Source: Anaerosolibacter carboniphilus
Lineage (GTDB): Bacteria > Bacillota > Clostridia > Peptostreptococcales > Thermotaleaceae
Direction of reading: 5' to 3'
DNA: 64,000 bases
Assembly (NCBI RefSeq): GCF_014205875.1
Contig: NZ_JACHEN010000013.1
Span: 62,001-126,000, forward strand
Shown piece after piece: positions 17,670 through 27,062 of the stretch. The position numbers and the translations under genes are program-made. The notes beneath the pieces are model-generated. The model worked only from the letters and a program-made list of their open reading frames with translations, had not been told where the DNA came from and ran no database searches. Numbering within the stretch: the stretch's first letter is position 1; each line of letters begins with the position of its first letter.

Positions 17670-19079
17670 TTATTTCACGCGATTGATCGTCCGAATCATC
17701 ATATCTCTCGCAAGGGGGGCTGCACTCTTCCCTCCAGTAGACCCATAACTCTCCAATACAACCACCACAACAACTTTTGGGTCGTCGGCAGGTGCAAAAC
17801 CTGCAAACCATGCATGAGCCTTCCCTGTATCATTTTCAGCTGTCCCCGTTTTACCAGCAACCTTAATATTTTTAATTTTTGCATTTTTTCCGGTTCCATC
17901 GTCGACAACCTTAATCATCATATCACGAATTTCCCGAGCAATCAAACTACTACTGGCCCTCGTCAATGCTTGCGGGTAATTTACCTTTAAAGTCTTACCC
18001 TCGGAAGATAGTATTTCTTTTACTAAAATAGGTCTCATCATCACACCATCATTGGCAATGGCTGACGTGGCCAAAACCATATTTAAAGGTGTTATCAGCA
18101 CCTTCCCTTGGCCTATGGCCGAGGCCCCTAATTCAGGTTTTGTCATAATTCCCTTGCTTGGAAATATGGAAGATTTAGTTTTCAAGTCGAAAGGGATGAT
18201 CCGGTTAAACATAAATTTTTCTGCAGTATCTTGCAATTTCTGCTCACCCAATTGAAGTCCGATTTGGCTAAAGGCTACATTGCAGGATTCAGCCATCGCT
18301 TTTTCCAAATCCACATTTCCATGGGCAATCTCCTGATATTCCCGTAAGACATAACCTTCTATGTTCACAGAGCCTTCACATTGATACTCGGTGTTGATCT
18401 CATGGTTTTGCAAAGCCCCTGCCGCCGTTATGATTTTAAATACGGAACCAGGCGTATACAACCCAGAGGTTGCTCTATTTAGTAAAGGGCTTTGATCATC
18501 CTCCACCAATTCTTCCCAATTTTCTTTAAAGGTTGTCGTATTAAAATCTGGCTTACTCACCATGGCATATACTTCTCCGCTTTTGGGGTTCATGGCTATA
18601 AGAGCACCTTTTTTATTTCCTAAAAGCTGACTGGCATAATTTTGCAAATCATGATCTATGGTAAGGATGAGATTGTTCCCCTTCTCTTTGGGGCCAGTAA
18701 TCTTTTCAGTAATCTCCAAAATTGGATTAGATGCATTGATATTTAGCAATTCATTATTGTAAGATGACTCTAATCCTGATTTTCCATATTCCTTATCGCT
18801 ATAACCAATCAAATGGCTATAGAGGCTTCCATATTTATATTTTCTCACCTGTTTATTATCATCGGTTTTCTCGCTATATGCAAGGGTTTTACCATTTCTA
18901 TCAACGATTTGTCCCCTCAATACATATTCTTCATTGAGCCACTGTCTCTTGTTGTAATTATTGGTTACAATTTTGGTGGCCCTGAATATTTCAAAATAAC
19001 TCAGATAAACGACCAGAGCGATGAACAGAGCCCCCATCACCCAAAGTACTTTAACAATCCTCTTGGATTCTTGGTTCAT
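17670..19079 (-). CDS. Class B penicillin-binding protein (transpeptidase)
   Basis: Cross-links peptidoglycan outside the membrane. 469 residues from ATG 19079 (GGAGG six bases upstream): one N-terminal membrane helix (about 9-30), a dimerisation domain, then the transpeptidase domain with the nucleophile motif TPGSVFK, SCN of the SxN motif, and KTGTAEN. It resembles PbpA of the FHA-RodA-PbpA clusters of Gram-positives. Its start overlaps the end of the SEDS gene by 29 bases, which is good evidence that the two proteins form a polymerase-transpeptidase pair. Confidence 0.93.
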   Translation of the reverse strand: MNQESKRIVKVLWVMGALFIALVVYLSYFEIFRATKIVTNNYNKRQWLNEEYVLRGQIVDRNGKTLAYSEKTDDNKQVRKYKYGSLYSHLIGYSDKEYGKSGLESSYNNELLNINASNPILEITEKITGPKEKGNNLILTIDHDLQNYASQLLGNKKGALIAMNPKSGEVYAMVSKPDFNTTTFKENWEELVEDDQSPLLNRATSGLYTPGSVFKIITAAGALQNHEINTEYQCEGSVNIEGYVLREYQEIAHGNVDLEKAMAESCNVAFSQIGLQLGEQKLQDTAEKFMFNRIIPFDLKTKSSIFPSKGIMTKPELGASAIGQGKVLITPLNMVLATSAIANDGVMMRPILVKEILSSEGKTLKVNYPQALTRASSSLIAREIRDMMIKVVDDGTGKNAKIKNIKVAGKTGTAENDTGKAHAWFAGFAPADDPKVVVVVVLESYGSTGGKSAAPLARDMMIRTINRVK

Positions 19080-20292
19080 GGTTATCCTCCTGTTCCAGTT
19101 CCTCAGATGCCACCTGCAGAATTCCCAACGCTGCAAAGCTTGATACCAAAGAGCTGCCTCCATAGCTGACAAAAGGCAAGGTAATACCCGTCAAAGGAAT
19201 CAGCTTGGTTACACCTCCTAAAATGATAAACGCCTGAAAGCCTAGCATCGCTGTAATACCGATGGCTACAATTCGAAAAAATCTATGGTGCTGGTTTAGG
19301 GCAATTTTGAATCCTCTATATACCAAAATTAAAAACAACATAATGACAGCCATACCACCAAATATTCCCATTTCCTCGCAGATGGCAGAAAAAATAAAAT
19401 CATTGTGTACCTCGGGAATAAATTCTGGATGGCCGAGCCCTATACCTGTACCGAAAAATCCTCCAGAAGCAATAGCAAATAAAGATTGAGTAATCTGATA
19501 TCCCTTGCTATCGATAAATCGCCAAGGATCAATCCAAGTCTCCACCCTGACTCTGACATGGTTTATGAAGAAATAGCTCATCAACGCAGGCAATGACGCA
19601 ACTCCGATGTTATACAAGATAAATTTTCTACGTTCTTCATAGACGTAAAGAATTGTTATAAAAATCAGGAAAAATAGCATGGCAGTTCCCAGATCTCGCT
19701 GAATAAATAAGAAACCAATATGAGCATATACAATTCCAAAAAATATAAAGGGATTTTTAAGATTTTTTTCATTGGTATAGTAAGATGCTAAAAAAAAGAC
19801 AAACAATAGCTTGATCAACTCAGCAGGTTGAAAGCTATGACCCGCAATGCGAATCCAGTTGGTAGCTCCTTTCACCTTAACGCCGAAGATTAATGTAGAT
19901 AAAAACAATATGAAAGCGCCTGCTGCATAAACAATCGTCCATTTTTCCCAGCCTTGTACTTTCTTGGTCACAAAATAGGATAGAAAAAAGATAATAATTC
20001 CTACGCCAAACCAAATAACCTGCTTAAAGCCATAGACTGGATTAATACGATAAATCATAATGATTCCAATACTGATCAACATCGACATGATCAGAAACAA
20101 ATAATGATCACCAGAAGACCATCTGAGCAAGGCCCAATTGGATATATAAATAATACAAATAAAAAACACACCTGAAATCAATATGTTTCGATCAAAATTC
20201 TCTCGAAATGAGAAAAGTAATAATAATGCCAAGATATTGATCAATACAATCAGATTCTGTGGTGCCTTATAGCTAATTATTTTTTTGAGCAT
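19051..20292 (-). CDS. SEDS-family peptidoglycan polymerase (FtsW/RodA)
   Basis: Glycosyltransferase that polymerises lipid II into glycan strands. 413 residues with about ten to twelve membrane segments. Family motifs include FQPAELIKLLFVFFLA, FIQRDLGTAMLFF with the catalytic Asp region, and the C-terminal LPFVSYGGSSL. Whether it serves elongation, division or sporulation cannot be decided. It stands between the FHA protein gene (13-base gap) and the PBP gene (overlap). Confidence 0.93.
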   Translation of the reverse strand: MLKKIISYKAPQNLIVLINILALLLLFSFRENFDRNILISGVFFICIIYISNWALLRWSSGDHYLFLIMSMLISIGIIMIYRINPVYGFKQVIWFGVGIIIFFLSYFVTKKVQGWEKWTIVYAAGAFILFLSTLIFGVKVKGATNWIRIAGHSFQPAELIKLLFVFFLASYYTNEKNLKNPFIFFGIVYAHIGFLFIQRDLGTAMLFFLIFITILYVYEERRKFILYNIGVASLPALMSYFFINHVRVRVETWIDPWRFIDSKGYQITQSLFAIASGGFFGTGIGLGHPEFIPEVHNDFIFSAICEEMGIFGGMAVIMLFLILVYRGFKIALNQHHRFFRIVAIGITAMLGFQAFIILGGVTKLIPLTGITLPFVSYGGSSLVSSFAALGILQVASEELEQEDNHEPRIQEDC

Positions 20293-20304
20293 ATATACAC
20301 CTCT

Positions 20305-20736
20305 TTAATCATTGCTTACATACAAAAACTCAAGCTGTCCTAATTTAATTCGATCACCATTTTTCAGCTTCACAACATCCAGCACCCTATCGCTATTTAA
20401 ATAGGTTCCGTTGGCACTATCTAAATCTTCAAGAAAATATTCACTTTCATCTAGGGCAATTTTTATATGCTTGTTGGATATATAAGGGTCCTTAATCACA
20501 ATATCGTTGTCATTTCCCCTGCCCACAGTAATTGAATCCTGAAGATTGTAGACTTCCTTCACTTTAAAAGGAAGGGTATCTTTTCGATTGATCAATTTTA
20601 GATATGTATTATTTTCCATGTAGGGTCCATTGATATTCTTAATATCCATATAAATCAATCGGATGATTCCAAACATGAATAGATAAATCAAAAGAATGAA
20701 TAAATAGCGAAACACTAAAGAAAGAACATTAAACAT
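20305..20736 (-). CDS. Membrane-anchored FHA-domain protein
   Basis: A 143-residue protein with one N-terminal membrane helix (about 5-28) and a cytoplasmic FHA domain: ITVGRGNDNDIVI, then ISNKHIKI and DLDSANGTYLN carry the phosphothreonine-binding Arg, Ser, His and Asn. FHA proteins recruit phosphorylated partners. In actinobacteria a similar FHA-RodA-PbpA order links cell-wall synthesis to Ser/Thr kinases; no such kinase is in this window. ATG 20736 has AGGTGG four bases upstream and is preferred to an ATG 15 bases earlier. Confidence 0.88.
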   Translation of the reverse strand: MFNVLSLVFRYLFILLIYLFMFGIIRLIYMDIKNINGPYMENNTYLKLINRKDTLPFKVKEVYNLQDSITVGRGNDNDIVIKDPYISNKHIKIALDESEYFLEDLDSANGTYLNSDRVLDVVKLKNGDRIKLGQLEFLYVSND

Positions 20737-20815
20737 TTGACCACCTGCCACAATTCTTATATTCTGTTATATACTTGATTATAGTATATCATTCTTTTGA
20801 CGAATCTAACACAAC

Positions 20816-20849
20816 AAAAGCATTTCATGCTCTAAAATGAAATGCTTTT
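20816..20849. terminator. Hairpin terminator
   Basis: AAAAGCATTTCAT and ATGAAATGCTTTT form a perfect 13-bp stem. A similar AAAAGCATTTCAT hairpin recurs at 41984-42020, so it may also be a dispersed repeat. Confidence 0.8.
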
Positions 20850-20859
20850 GTTCTCCATT

Positions 20860-21444
20860 CTATTTCAACATTTTAACCAATTCATCGTAGGAACATACCC
20901 CTTGATGTATCATTCTATCACCTTCTAATAGGGTTGGCACCATATCAATCCTTTGATTTTGAACGATCATCTCCCACCGCTTCGTAGTTTCCTTAAAAGA
21001 TTCTTTTCTGACATGTTCCATGAAATCATGATAAGACACCCCAAGATTTAAGCAGATTTTATAGACAACATTATGATCACTGATGTTTTCATTATATACA
21101 AAAACCCTTCGAAAAATCTCATCAATCAGTTCTCCTTGATCCACCCAAGAACGTCCATACGCCGTTAATAAGTTCACCAGCTTTGTATTATATAATTTTT
21201 CTGGCAAGTAAAAGGGTATATCCTTCGTTGTTGCCAACTCTTCCAATAGCCTCGCTGACTTTACTACCTTTCTAGGTCCAAGATACTCCATAAGAGAAAC
21301 CCCTTCTATCGGTGTATCTGAATAAATCTCCATGGGGATCCAATCAACGACAAAGCCTTGTGTCTCTTCTAATCTCTTTATCTCAGGTATCATGACATAA
21401 CAGTAGGGGCAAATATAGTCAAAAATAAAGCTTAGATACCTCAA
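20860..21444 (-). CDS. DsbA-family thioredoxin-fold oxidoreductase
   Basis: A 194-residue cytoplasmic protein of the DsbA/FrnE superfamily. The N-terminus reads MRYLSFIFDYICPYCYVMIPE, with the redox motif CPYC at about residues 12-15 and a helical insert in the middle. The cis-Pro segment RIDMVPTLLEG and a closing helix follow. I choose TTG 21444 as the start because GGAAGGAG lies eight bases upstream; an ATG 57 bases further out would add an unconvincing extension. Redox partner unknown. Confidence 0.85.
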   Translation of the reverse strand: MRYLSFIFDYICPYCYVMIPEIKRLEETQGFVVDWIPMEIYSDTPIEGVSLMEYLGPRKVVKSARLLEELATTKDIPFYLPEKLYNTKLVNLLTAYGRSWVDQGELIDEIFRRVFVYNENISDHNVVYKICLNLGVSYHDFMEHVRKESFKETTKRWEMIVQNQRIDMVPTLLEGDRMIHQGVCSYDELVKMLK

Positions 21445-21570
21445 GGCCCTCGCTCCTTCCAAAAATTCTATTATATACTTACCCTTTGCTATCAATCTCA
21501 TTCATCGGACAAACCAATTTTTTCATCATTCCTTACAGCTTATTATCTATAACTCTGCCAAATATAAGCA

Positions 21571-21604
21571 AAACGCCTGGGATGCATTCATATCCTAGGC
21601 GTTT
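21571..21604. terminator. Hairpin terminator between divergent blocks
   Basis: AAACGCCTGGGAT pairs with ATCCTAGGCGTTT (13 bp, one G-T) in the gap between the DsbA-like gene and pepF, most likely ending pepF transcripts. Confidence 0.75.
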
Positions 21605-21733
21605 AATAAAAGGAGAAATTAACAGTGAATCAATATGTGTATCTTCTATATAATTATCGGTCATTTATGACATAGGGTTTAGTTCCTTATATTTCCTTTA
21701 TTATTTCCATATATTTTTAAGTGTATACATGAA

Positions 21734-23539
21734 TTACAACCCTTTTTCCAGTTCATCCAACAACTTGGCAAAAACCTCTAATGCCTGATGGATAGGCTTT
21801 GTTGTTGTCATGTCTACGCCTGCACCCTTCAGCAGCTCGATTGGATAATTTGAACCGCCTCCTTTGAGGAAATTAATATATCGCTGTACTGCTGGCGTAC
21901 CTTCCTTTAATATCTGCTGAGACAGTGATATGGCAGCAGAATATCCGGTGGCATACTTATAAACATAAAAAGCATTATAAAAATGGGGAATTCTTGCCCA
22001 CTCCAACTGAATCTCTTCATCGATGACAATATTGGGCCCATAATACTTACGATTTAATTCTGCATAAATTTCATTCAGAAGCTCTGGTGTCAAGGCTTCT
22101 CCAGATTCAACCTTTTCATGGGTGATCTTCTCAAATTCAGCAAACATGGTCTGCCTATACAGGGTACCCCTAAACTGCTCCAAATAATGGTTTAGTAGAT
22201 ACATTCTGGTATTGGGCTCCTTGAGATGCCCCAATAAATGTTCCATGAGCAACGCCTCATTTACTGTTGAAGCCACTTCCGCCACAAAAATCTTATATCC
22301 TGCATAGGGGTAAGGCTGATGATGATTAGAATAGTAGGTATGTAGCGAATGACCCATCTCATGGGCAAGGGTAAATAAATCATGGATAGAATCTTGATAA
22401 TTTAGCAGTACATAGGGAGGGCTATCATAGGATCCCCATGAATAGGCCCCACTGGTTTTTCCCTCATTTTCATAAACATCAATCCATCCTTCATTAAATC
22501 CTTTATCTAGTAATCCCACATATTCCTCTCCTAAAGGTGCAAGACCTGTCTTTATTTTCTGCTTGGCCTCCTGGTAAGGAATATCCATTTTTACGTCCTT
22601 CACGATAGGTGTATATAGATCGTACATATGAAGGGCTTCAACACCAAGGGCCTTTTTCCTTAGGTCTACATAGCGATACATACTGGGTAAGTGTTCATGG
22701 ACCGTTTTGATTAAATTATCATAAACAGATACTGGAATGTTATCACTATCCAGTGAAGCCTGTAAAGCAGAAGGATATTTTCTCACCCTAGCATAAAAGA
22801 CATCTTTTTTAATGCTATAGTTTAATGTCGATGCAATGGTATTCTTCTGCTTCCCATAGCTGCTATATAAGGCTTGAAAGGCATCTTTTCTTACCCTTCG
22901 ATCCCCGCTCTCTAGGAATTTTACATATCTGCCCTTGGTTACTTCAACGGATTCTCCATTTTCATCTTGAATGGTGGGAAATTTGATATCGGCGTTGTTA
23001 ATCATCCCGAATATATTCTTGGGTGCTCCGGCTAACTCTCCCGCTTGAGCCAATATTTGCTCTTCCTCTTTGGATAGCACATGGGCTTTTTGTCTGAGGA
23101 TTTCCTCCAAATAAAAGGTATATAAGGGTAGATCTTGGTTTTCCATTAAAAATTCACGAATTTTTTCCTCTGGAATGCTTAAGATCTCTGGAACCATATA
23201 AGAAAGACTGCTTTGCACCTCTACGCTTATACTTTGGGCCTTATCAGTCATAGCTTGGTATTTACTAACTGTATTGTCTTCATCTTTTCGCATCTTTGCA
23301 TAAACAAATAGGTGTTCCATTTTTCTTGATATTTCATCGCTTCGCTGGAGTCCTTCATATAGATTTATTGATGAATCTCCCAAACTTCCTGCATATTTCT
23401 TAACGTCTTCTATTAGAAGCCTTATCTCGGATAGATCTTTCTCCCATTGTTCATCATTTTCATACATTTGTTCGAGCTTCCATTTTAATGAAACTGGCAC
23501 ATCTTTTCTTTTTAGTACAGATTTTTTATTTTCATTCAT
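21734..23539 (-). CDS. pepF: Oligoendopeptidase F
   Basis: Cytoplasmic zinc metallopeptidase (M3 family) that cleaves small oligopeptides. 601 residues, the usual size. The zinc site HEMGHSLH is followed by the downstream Glu ligand in VAEVASTVNEALL. The N-terminal all-helical domain is typical of M3B enzymes. A single gene. Confidence 0.95.
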   Translation of the reverse strand: MNENKKSVLKRKDVPVSLKWKLEQMYENDEQWEKDLSEIRLLIEDVKKYAGSLGDSSINLYEGLQRSDEISRKMEHLFVYAKMRKDEDNTVSKYQAMTDKAQSISVEVQSSLSYMVPEILSIPEEKIREFLMENQDLPLYTFYLEEILRQKAHVLSKEEEQILAQAGELAGAPKNIFGMINNADIKFPTIQDENGESVEVTKGRYVKFLESGDRRVRKDAFQALYSSYGKQKNTIASTLNYSIKKDVFYARVRKYPSALQASLDSDNIPVSVYDNLIKTVHEHLPSMYRYVDLRKKALGVEALHMYDLYTPIVKDVKMDIPYQEAKQKIKTGLAPLGEEYVGLLDKGFNEGWIDVYENEGKTSGAYSWGSYDSPPYVLLNYQDSIHDLFTLAHEMGHSLHTYYSNHHQPYPYAGYKIFVAEVASTVNEALLMEHLLGHLKEPNTRMYLLNHYLEQFRGTLYRQTMFAEFEKITHEKVESGEALTPELLNEIYAELNRKYYGPNIVIDEEIQLEWARIPHFYNAFYVYKYATGYSAAISLSQQILKEGTPAVQRYINFLKGGGSNYPIELLKGAGVDMTTTKPIHQALEVFAKLLDELEKGL

Positions 23540-23752
23540 AGTCTGTCGTGGTCACCCACATCCTCCCTTCTAGATTTCATTACTTGCATTTTCTTTCCTT
23601 ATTATACCCATTTCCCACCAAATACACCAAATGGTATCATCGTTGTTTGTAATTTCATTATAATATAATACTTTGAAATATTTTATTCATTTCTTTTCTA
23701 TAGTATAATAAGATTATATTTCGTTATCCATCCCAGTTATGGAGGTGATCCT

Positions 23753-24091
23753 TTGAAGCTTTCTGAAATTATTGAGCTTTTATCTGCAAAAGTTTATACC
23801 GAACCTATCGATCTAGACATGGACATAGAGTATGGCCGGGCATCGGATTTACTCAGTGATGTACTTCGCAGTCCCATGGAAAATTCCGTTTTGCTTACTG
23901 GTCTCGTCAATGTTCAAGTTATCCGCACCGCTGAACTGATGGATATACGTGCCATTGTGCTGGTTCGCGATAAAGAACCTTCACCGGAAATGATCGAACT
24001 TGCCACTGAAAGTAATATTACCCTGCTCGGTACCGAGTACAAATTATATAGATCCTGTGGTCTTTTATTTAGTCGTGGTCTTTTAGATTAG
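23753..24091 (+). CDS. DRTGG-domain protein
   Basis: A 112-residue protein resembling a stand-alone DRTGG domain, a fold found in regulatory parts of phosphotransacetylases and CBS proteins. Clostridia often have it beside hydrogenase-like Fe-S genes and anti-sigma-type kinases. Here the next gene, 14 bases on, encodes such an Fe-S protein, so they form a two-gene operon. GGAGGTGATCC precedes the start. Ligand and function unknown. Confidence 0.75.
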   Translation: MKLSEIIELLSAKVYTEPIDLDMDIEYGRASDLLSDVLRSPMENSVLLTGLVNVQVIRTAELMDIRAIVLVRDKEPSPEMIELATESNITLLGTEYKLYRSCGLLFSRGLLD

Positions 24092-24105
24092 GGGAGGGAT
24101 GCACC

Positions 24106-25407
24106 ATGGGGGAATATTTTCACTCCGTGACGCTGAAAGAGGATAAGTGCTTGGGATGCACCAATTGTATCAAGCGCTGTCCTACAGAAGCTATCCGTGT
24201 AAAAAATGGAAAAGCTCGAATTATCGAAGAGCGTTGTATAGATTGTGGCGAATGCATTCGCATTTGCCCTCACCATGCAAAGAATAGTACTGGCGATCCC
24301 ATAGAATCAATCCAAAATTTCAAATATAAGGTTGCTATTCCTGCGCCCACTTTATTGGGCCAATTTGAGGTAGACGTTAAACCCAATAGTATTTTAGCCG
24401 CCCTAAAAATGGCAGGCTTTGATGATGTTTACGAAGTATCCAGAGGTGCCGATATTGTCTCTGGCTTTACTCGTGAACTTATTCAAAATGCCAAACGACT
24501 GCCACTGATTTCATCATCTTGTCCCGTCATCGTCCGCCTCATACAAATTCGTTTTCCGAATTTGATTGATTTGATTATGCCCATTGAATCTCCCATGGAG
24601 TTAGCTGCTATGCTTGCACGCCAGAAATCCATGGAAAAAACAGGGTTGCAATCTAAAGAAATCGGCATTTTTTTCATTACACCCTGTCCAGCAAAGATTA
24701 CTAGCGTTAAGAATCCTATTGGGATTCAAAAATCCAACGTCGACGGTGTCATTTCTATAAAAACTGTATTTCCTTGTATTCAGAAGAATTTAAAGAAGGC
24801 TGAGGAAGATATGGAATTCTATGATTCTGGCAAAGCAATTGGTTGGGCTAGAGCCGGAGGCGAAACCTACTCCTTGGGAATCCAAAATTATCTGTGTGTT
24901 GATGGTATTGAAAACGTTATCAAGATCCTTGATGAGATTGAAAACGGTCATTTAACAGGTATTGAATTTGTAGAGTGCCTAGCTTGTGTCAATGGCTGTG
25001 TAGGGGGATCTCTGGCTGTCGAGAATCCATTTATCGCAAGAAACCGTATACGTAGACTATCTGAAAAATATATGCAAACAAAAAAGGTTCAACTGGAAAA
25101 ATCCATTGAAAACTACTTGTTGACCGAAGAAATCCTTCCTAAGAATGTCCACAAGCTTGATGACAATATCCTAGAAGCCATGAAAAAGATGAATCAAATT
25201 GACTGCATTACCAAAATGCTTGCAGGTCTAGATTGTGGGGCTTGCGGCTCCCCATCCTGTAGGGCCCTTGCTGAAGATATTGTTTTAGGATACTCAGACT
25301 TAGACGACTGTATGGTTATCTTTAAAGAAAAATATAAACAATCCAAAAGTGATATCACCTATCGGGCTGGAAGTGAAGCCAATGCTTCTCTCTATCAAAG
25401 TGAATAG
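24106..25407 (+). CDS. [FeFe]-hydrogenase-like iron-sulfur protein
   Basis: A 433-residue Fe-S protein. Two 4Fe-4S ferredoxin motifs open it (CLGCTNCIKRCP and CIDCGECIRICP). A hydrogenase large-subunit-like domain follows with degenerate versions of the three H-cluster motifs: SSSCPVIV instead of TSCCP, FFITPCPAKI, and ECLACVNGCVGG. The C-terminus carries an extra four-Cys cluster domain (LDCGACGSPSCRALAED). The altered motifs argue for a sensory or electron-transfer role, not H2 catalysis. Preceded by the DRTGG gene. Confidence 0.87.
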   Translation: MGEYFHSVTLKEDKCLGCTNCIKRCPTEAIRVKNGKARIIEERCIDCGECIRICPHHAKNSTGDPIESIQNFKYKVAIPAPTLLGQFEVDVKPNSILAALKMAGFDDVYEVSRGADIVSGFTRELIQNAKRLPLISSSCPVIVRLIQIRFPNLIDLIMPIESPMELAAMLARQKSMEKTGLQSKEIGIFFITPCPAKITSVKNPIGIQKSNVDGVISIKTVFPCIQKNLKKAEEDMEFYDSGKAIGWARAGGETYSLGIQNYLCVDGIENVIKILDEIENGHLTGIEFVECLACVNGCVGGSLAVENPFIARNRIRRLSEKYMQTKKVQLEKSIENYLLTEEILPKNVHKLDDNILEAMKKMNQIDCITKMLAGLDCGACGSPSCRALAEDIVLGYSDLDDCMVIFKEKYKQSKSDITYRAGSEANASLYQSE

Positions 25408-25422
25408 TATCAGTAAGTAATG

Positions 25423-25447
25423 AAAAGGGTGTGCCTACACCCTTTTT
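25423..25447 (+). terminator. Terminator of the Fe-S operon
   Basis: AAAAGGGTGT, loop GCCT, ACACCCTTTTT: a perfect stem followed by T residues. Confidence 0.88.
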
Positions 25448-25575
25448 CCATTTATACTAAATTTATGTAGCTGCTGCATAAAACGTTGCTTCGATAAATA
25501 TAATGGTGTAGTATAATTATGTTACTGATGTTTATTTTTTAAGTACTTATGCTATTTGGTAGGAGGATTTCATAT

Positions 25576-26376
25576 ATGGATAACAGACCCATTGGTATAC
25601 TAGATTCAGGGGTAGGCGGACTTACTGCTGTTCCTCATCTTATAAAGGAACTACCCAACGAAAGATTAATTTTCTTTGGTGATACTGCCAGAACCCCTTA
25701 TGGTTCAAAGGCGAAAACAACGATTACAAATTTTACAAAGCAGATTGTAGATTTCTTGGTTCATGAAAATGTAAAAATGCTTATTATTGCGTGTAATACC
25801 ATTACGGCTACTTGTTTGGATGAGTTGGTGCAGTGCTATAAAGATCTTCCTATCGTCGGGATTATCGAACCAGCTGCGCAAAAGGTTGCTGCCTCCTGCA
25901 CGGCCCAAAATCGTATAGGGATTATCGGCACCAAAGTTACGATCAATCAAAAAACCTACATTACCTCCATCCTTCATTATAACCCAAATTTGACCCTCTT
26001 CGATATGCCTTGCCCTATCTTCGTTCCTCTTATCGAGGAAGGTATTATCGACAATGAAATTATGGAGTTATCCGTGCGGTATTATTTAGATGATTTTGTT
26101 AAAGGCAATAATTTGGACACCCTTGTTTTGGGGTGTACTCATTATCCGTGGATCAGAAAAACCATTGAGAAGCTATATCCCCATCTGCGAATCATCGATC
26201 CATCTTTTGAAATTATCAACAGTGTACAGTCAAAACTTATCAAGCACAACATGCTATCTCATGAGCCGAAGTTCGAAAACATATTTTACGCCAGTGATCT
26301 TTCAGAAAATTTTATGAATATGATCACCTCTATTTTTGGTGAGGATGATGTAAAGGTAGATTTTAAGAGCTTCTAA
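25576..26376 (+). CDS. murI: Glutamate racemase
   Basis: Makes D-glutamate for peptidoglycan. 266 residues. Substrate and catalytic motifs are clear: GILDSGVGGLT at the N-terminus, ACNTITA with the first catalytic Cys, and LGCTHYPW with the second. ATG 25576 has AGGAGG nine bases upstream and is preferred to one 27 bases earlier. A hairpin terminator follows. Confidence 0.95.
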   Translation: MDNRPIGILDSGVGGLTAVPHLIKELPNERLIFFGDTARTPYGSKAKTTITNFTKQIVDFLVHENVKMLIIACNTITATCLDELVQCYKDLPIVGIIEPAAQKVAASCTAQNRIGIIGTKVTINQKTYITSILHYNPNLTLFDMPCPIFVPLIEEGIIDNEIMELSVRYYLDDFVKGNNLDTLVLGCTHYPWIRKTIEKLYPHLRIIDPSFEIINSVQSKLIKHNMLSHEPKFENIFYASDLSENFMNMITSIFGEDDVKVDFKSF

Positions 26377-26397
26377 TCCCTATATGAAGAATTAATA

Positions 26398-26427
26398 AAC
26401 CCATGGTGCTTTGGTCCCATGGGTTTT
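26398..26427. terminator. Terminator after murI
   Basis: AACCCATGG and CCATGGGTTTT form a 9-bp stem between murI and the converging membrane-protein gene. Confidence 0.85.
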
Positions 26428-26438
26428 CTACAATATCA

Positions 26439-26840
26439 CTATAAGAGTATTCTGTCTAATATCAAATGAATCCTTTCAAATAACAAACCTGCCACAAACC
26501 ATGCAGGGGCGTAATCCAAGCGAATAACCCCTTGGACAGCATACTTTACATTTCCATAATCCCAGGGACAGATGCCGATCGCCGATTTAATTATTTTGCC
26601 TGAAGTATATTCAATAAAGTAGATTACAGCTACCCATACACCCCCTCTAATCAAAACAGGCCAATGAATCATTAAATCATGTAGTCTTTCTAAAAAAACT
26701 GCAGCACCGTAAATGGGAAACATCCAAAGATAGGTATATCCTCTAAATCTCCTGTCCCCTGAAAGCAACGAACCCATACCTGTCCAGAAAATCTCAACAC
26801 ACCATCCCAATAATCCATAAATGAAAAATCGTATCAACAT
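26439..26840 (-). CDS. Small membrane protein, putative ABC-transporter type IV (DUF1113-like)
   Basis: A 133-residue protein with about four membrane segments. The N-terminal YGLLGWCVEIFWTG and the central RGYTYLWMFPIYG resemble the CmpB/DUF1113 family, annotated as putative ABC permeases without experimental support that I know of. No ABC ATPase is adjacent. Function unknown. Confidence 0.72.
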   Translation of the reverse strand: MLIRFFIYGLLGWCVEIFWTGMGSLLSGDRRFRGYTYLWMFPIYGAAVFLERLHDLMIHWPVLIRGGVWVAVIYFIEYTSGKIIKSAIGICPWDYGNVKYAVQGVIRLDYAPAWFVAGLLFERIHLILDRILL

Positions 26841-26961
26841 ATAGATAGTCTTTCTTATTTTGGAAAAACTATACCGATCATTTTGCTTTCATCTATGCCT
26901 AATTTATAAAATAGCATTACGAAAGACGCATCTTTAGAAAAATCTGTATTAATGTTGTAGA

Positions 26962-27030
26962 GACGCCCATTGGGCGTCAGAGAATGGAACATTGCAACAA
27001 AAACGGACCTGTGCAATGCACGCCCCTACG
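26962..27030. repeat. Composite palindromic intergenic repeat
   Basis: GACGCCCA-T-TGGGCGTC (26962-26978) is a perfect hairpin just after GTAGA. A second piece ends GCACGCCCCTACG. Same CGCCCCTAC signature as the repeats near 16.8 and 35.7 kb. Confidence 0.65.
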
Positions 27031-27062
27031 ATTATGCGCAATATTTATTTACTACCTACCCA

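Noticed and set aside
17647-17811. N-terminal extension of FabI rich in Cys
   Set aside because: It is the out-of-frame tail of the upstream PBP gene; FabI proteins begin at MKLKGKNIVV.
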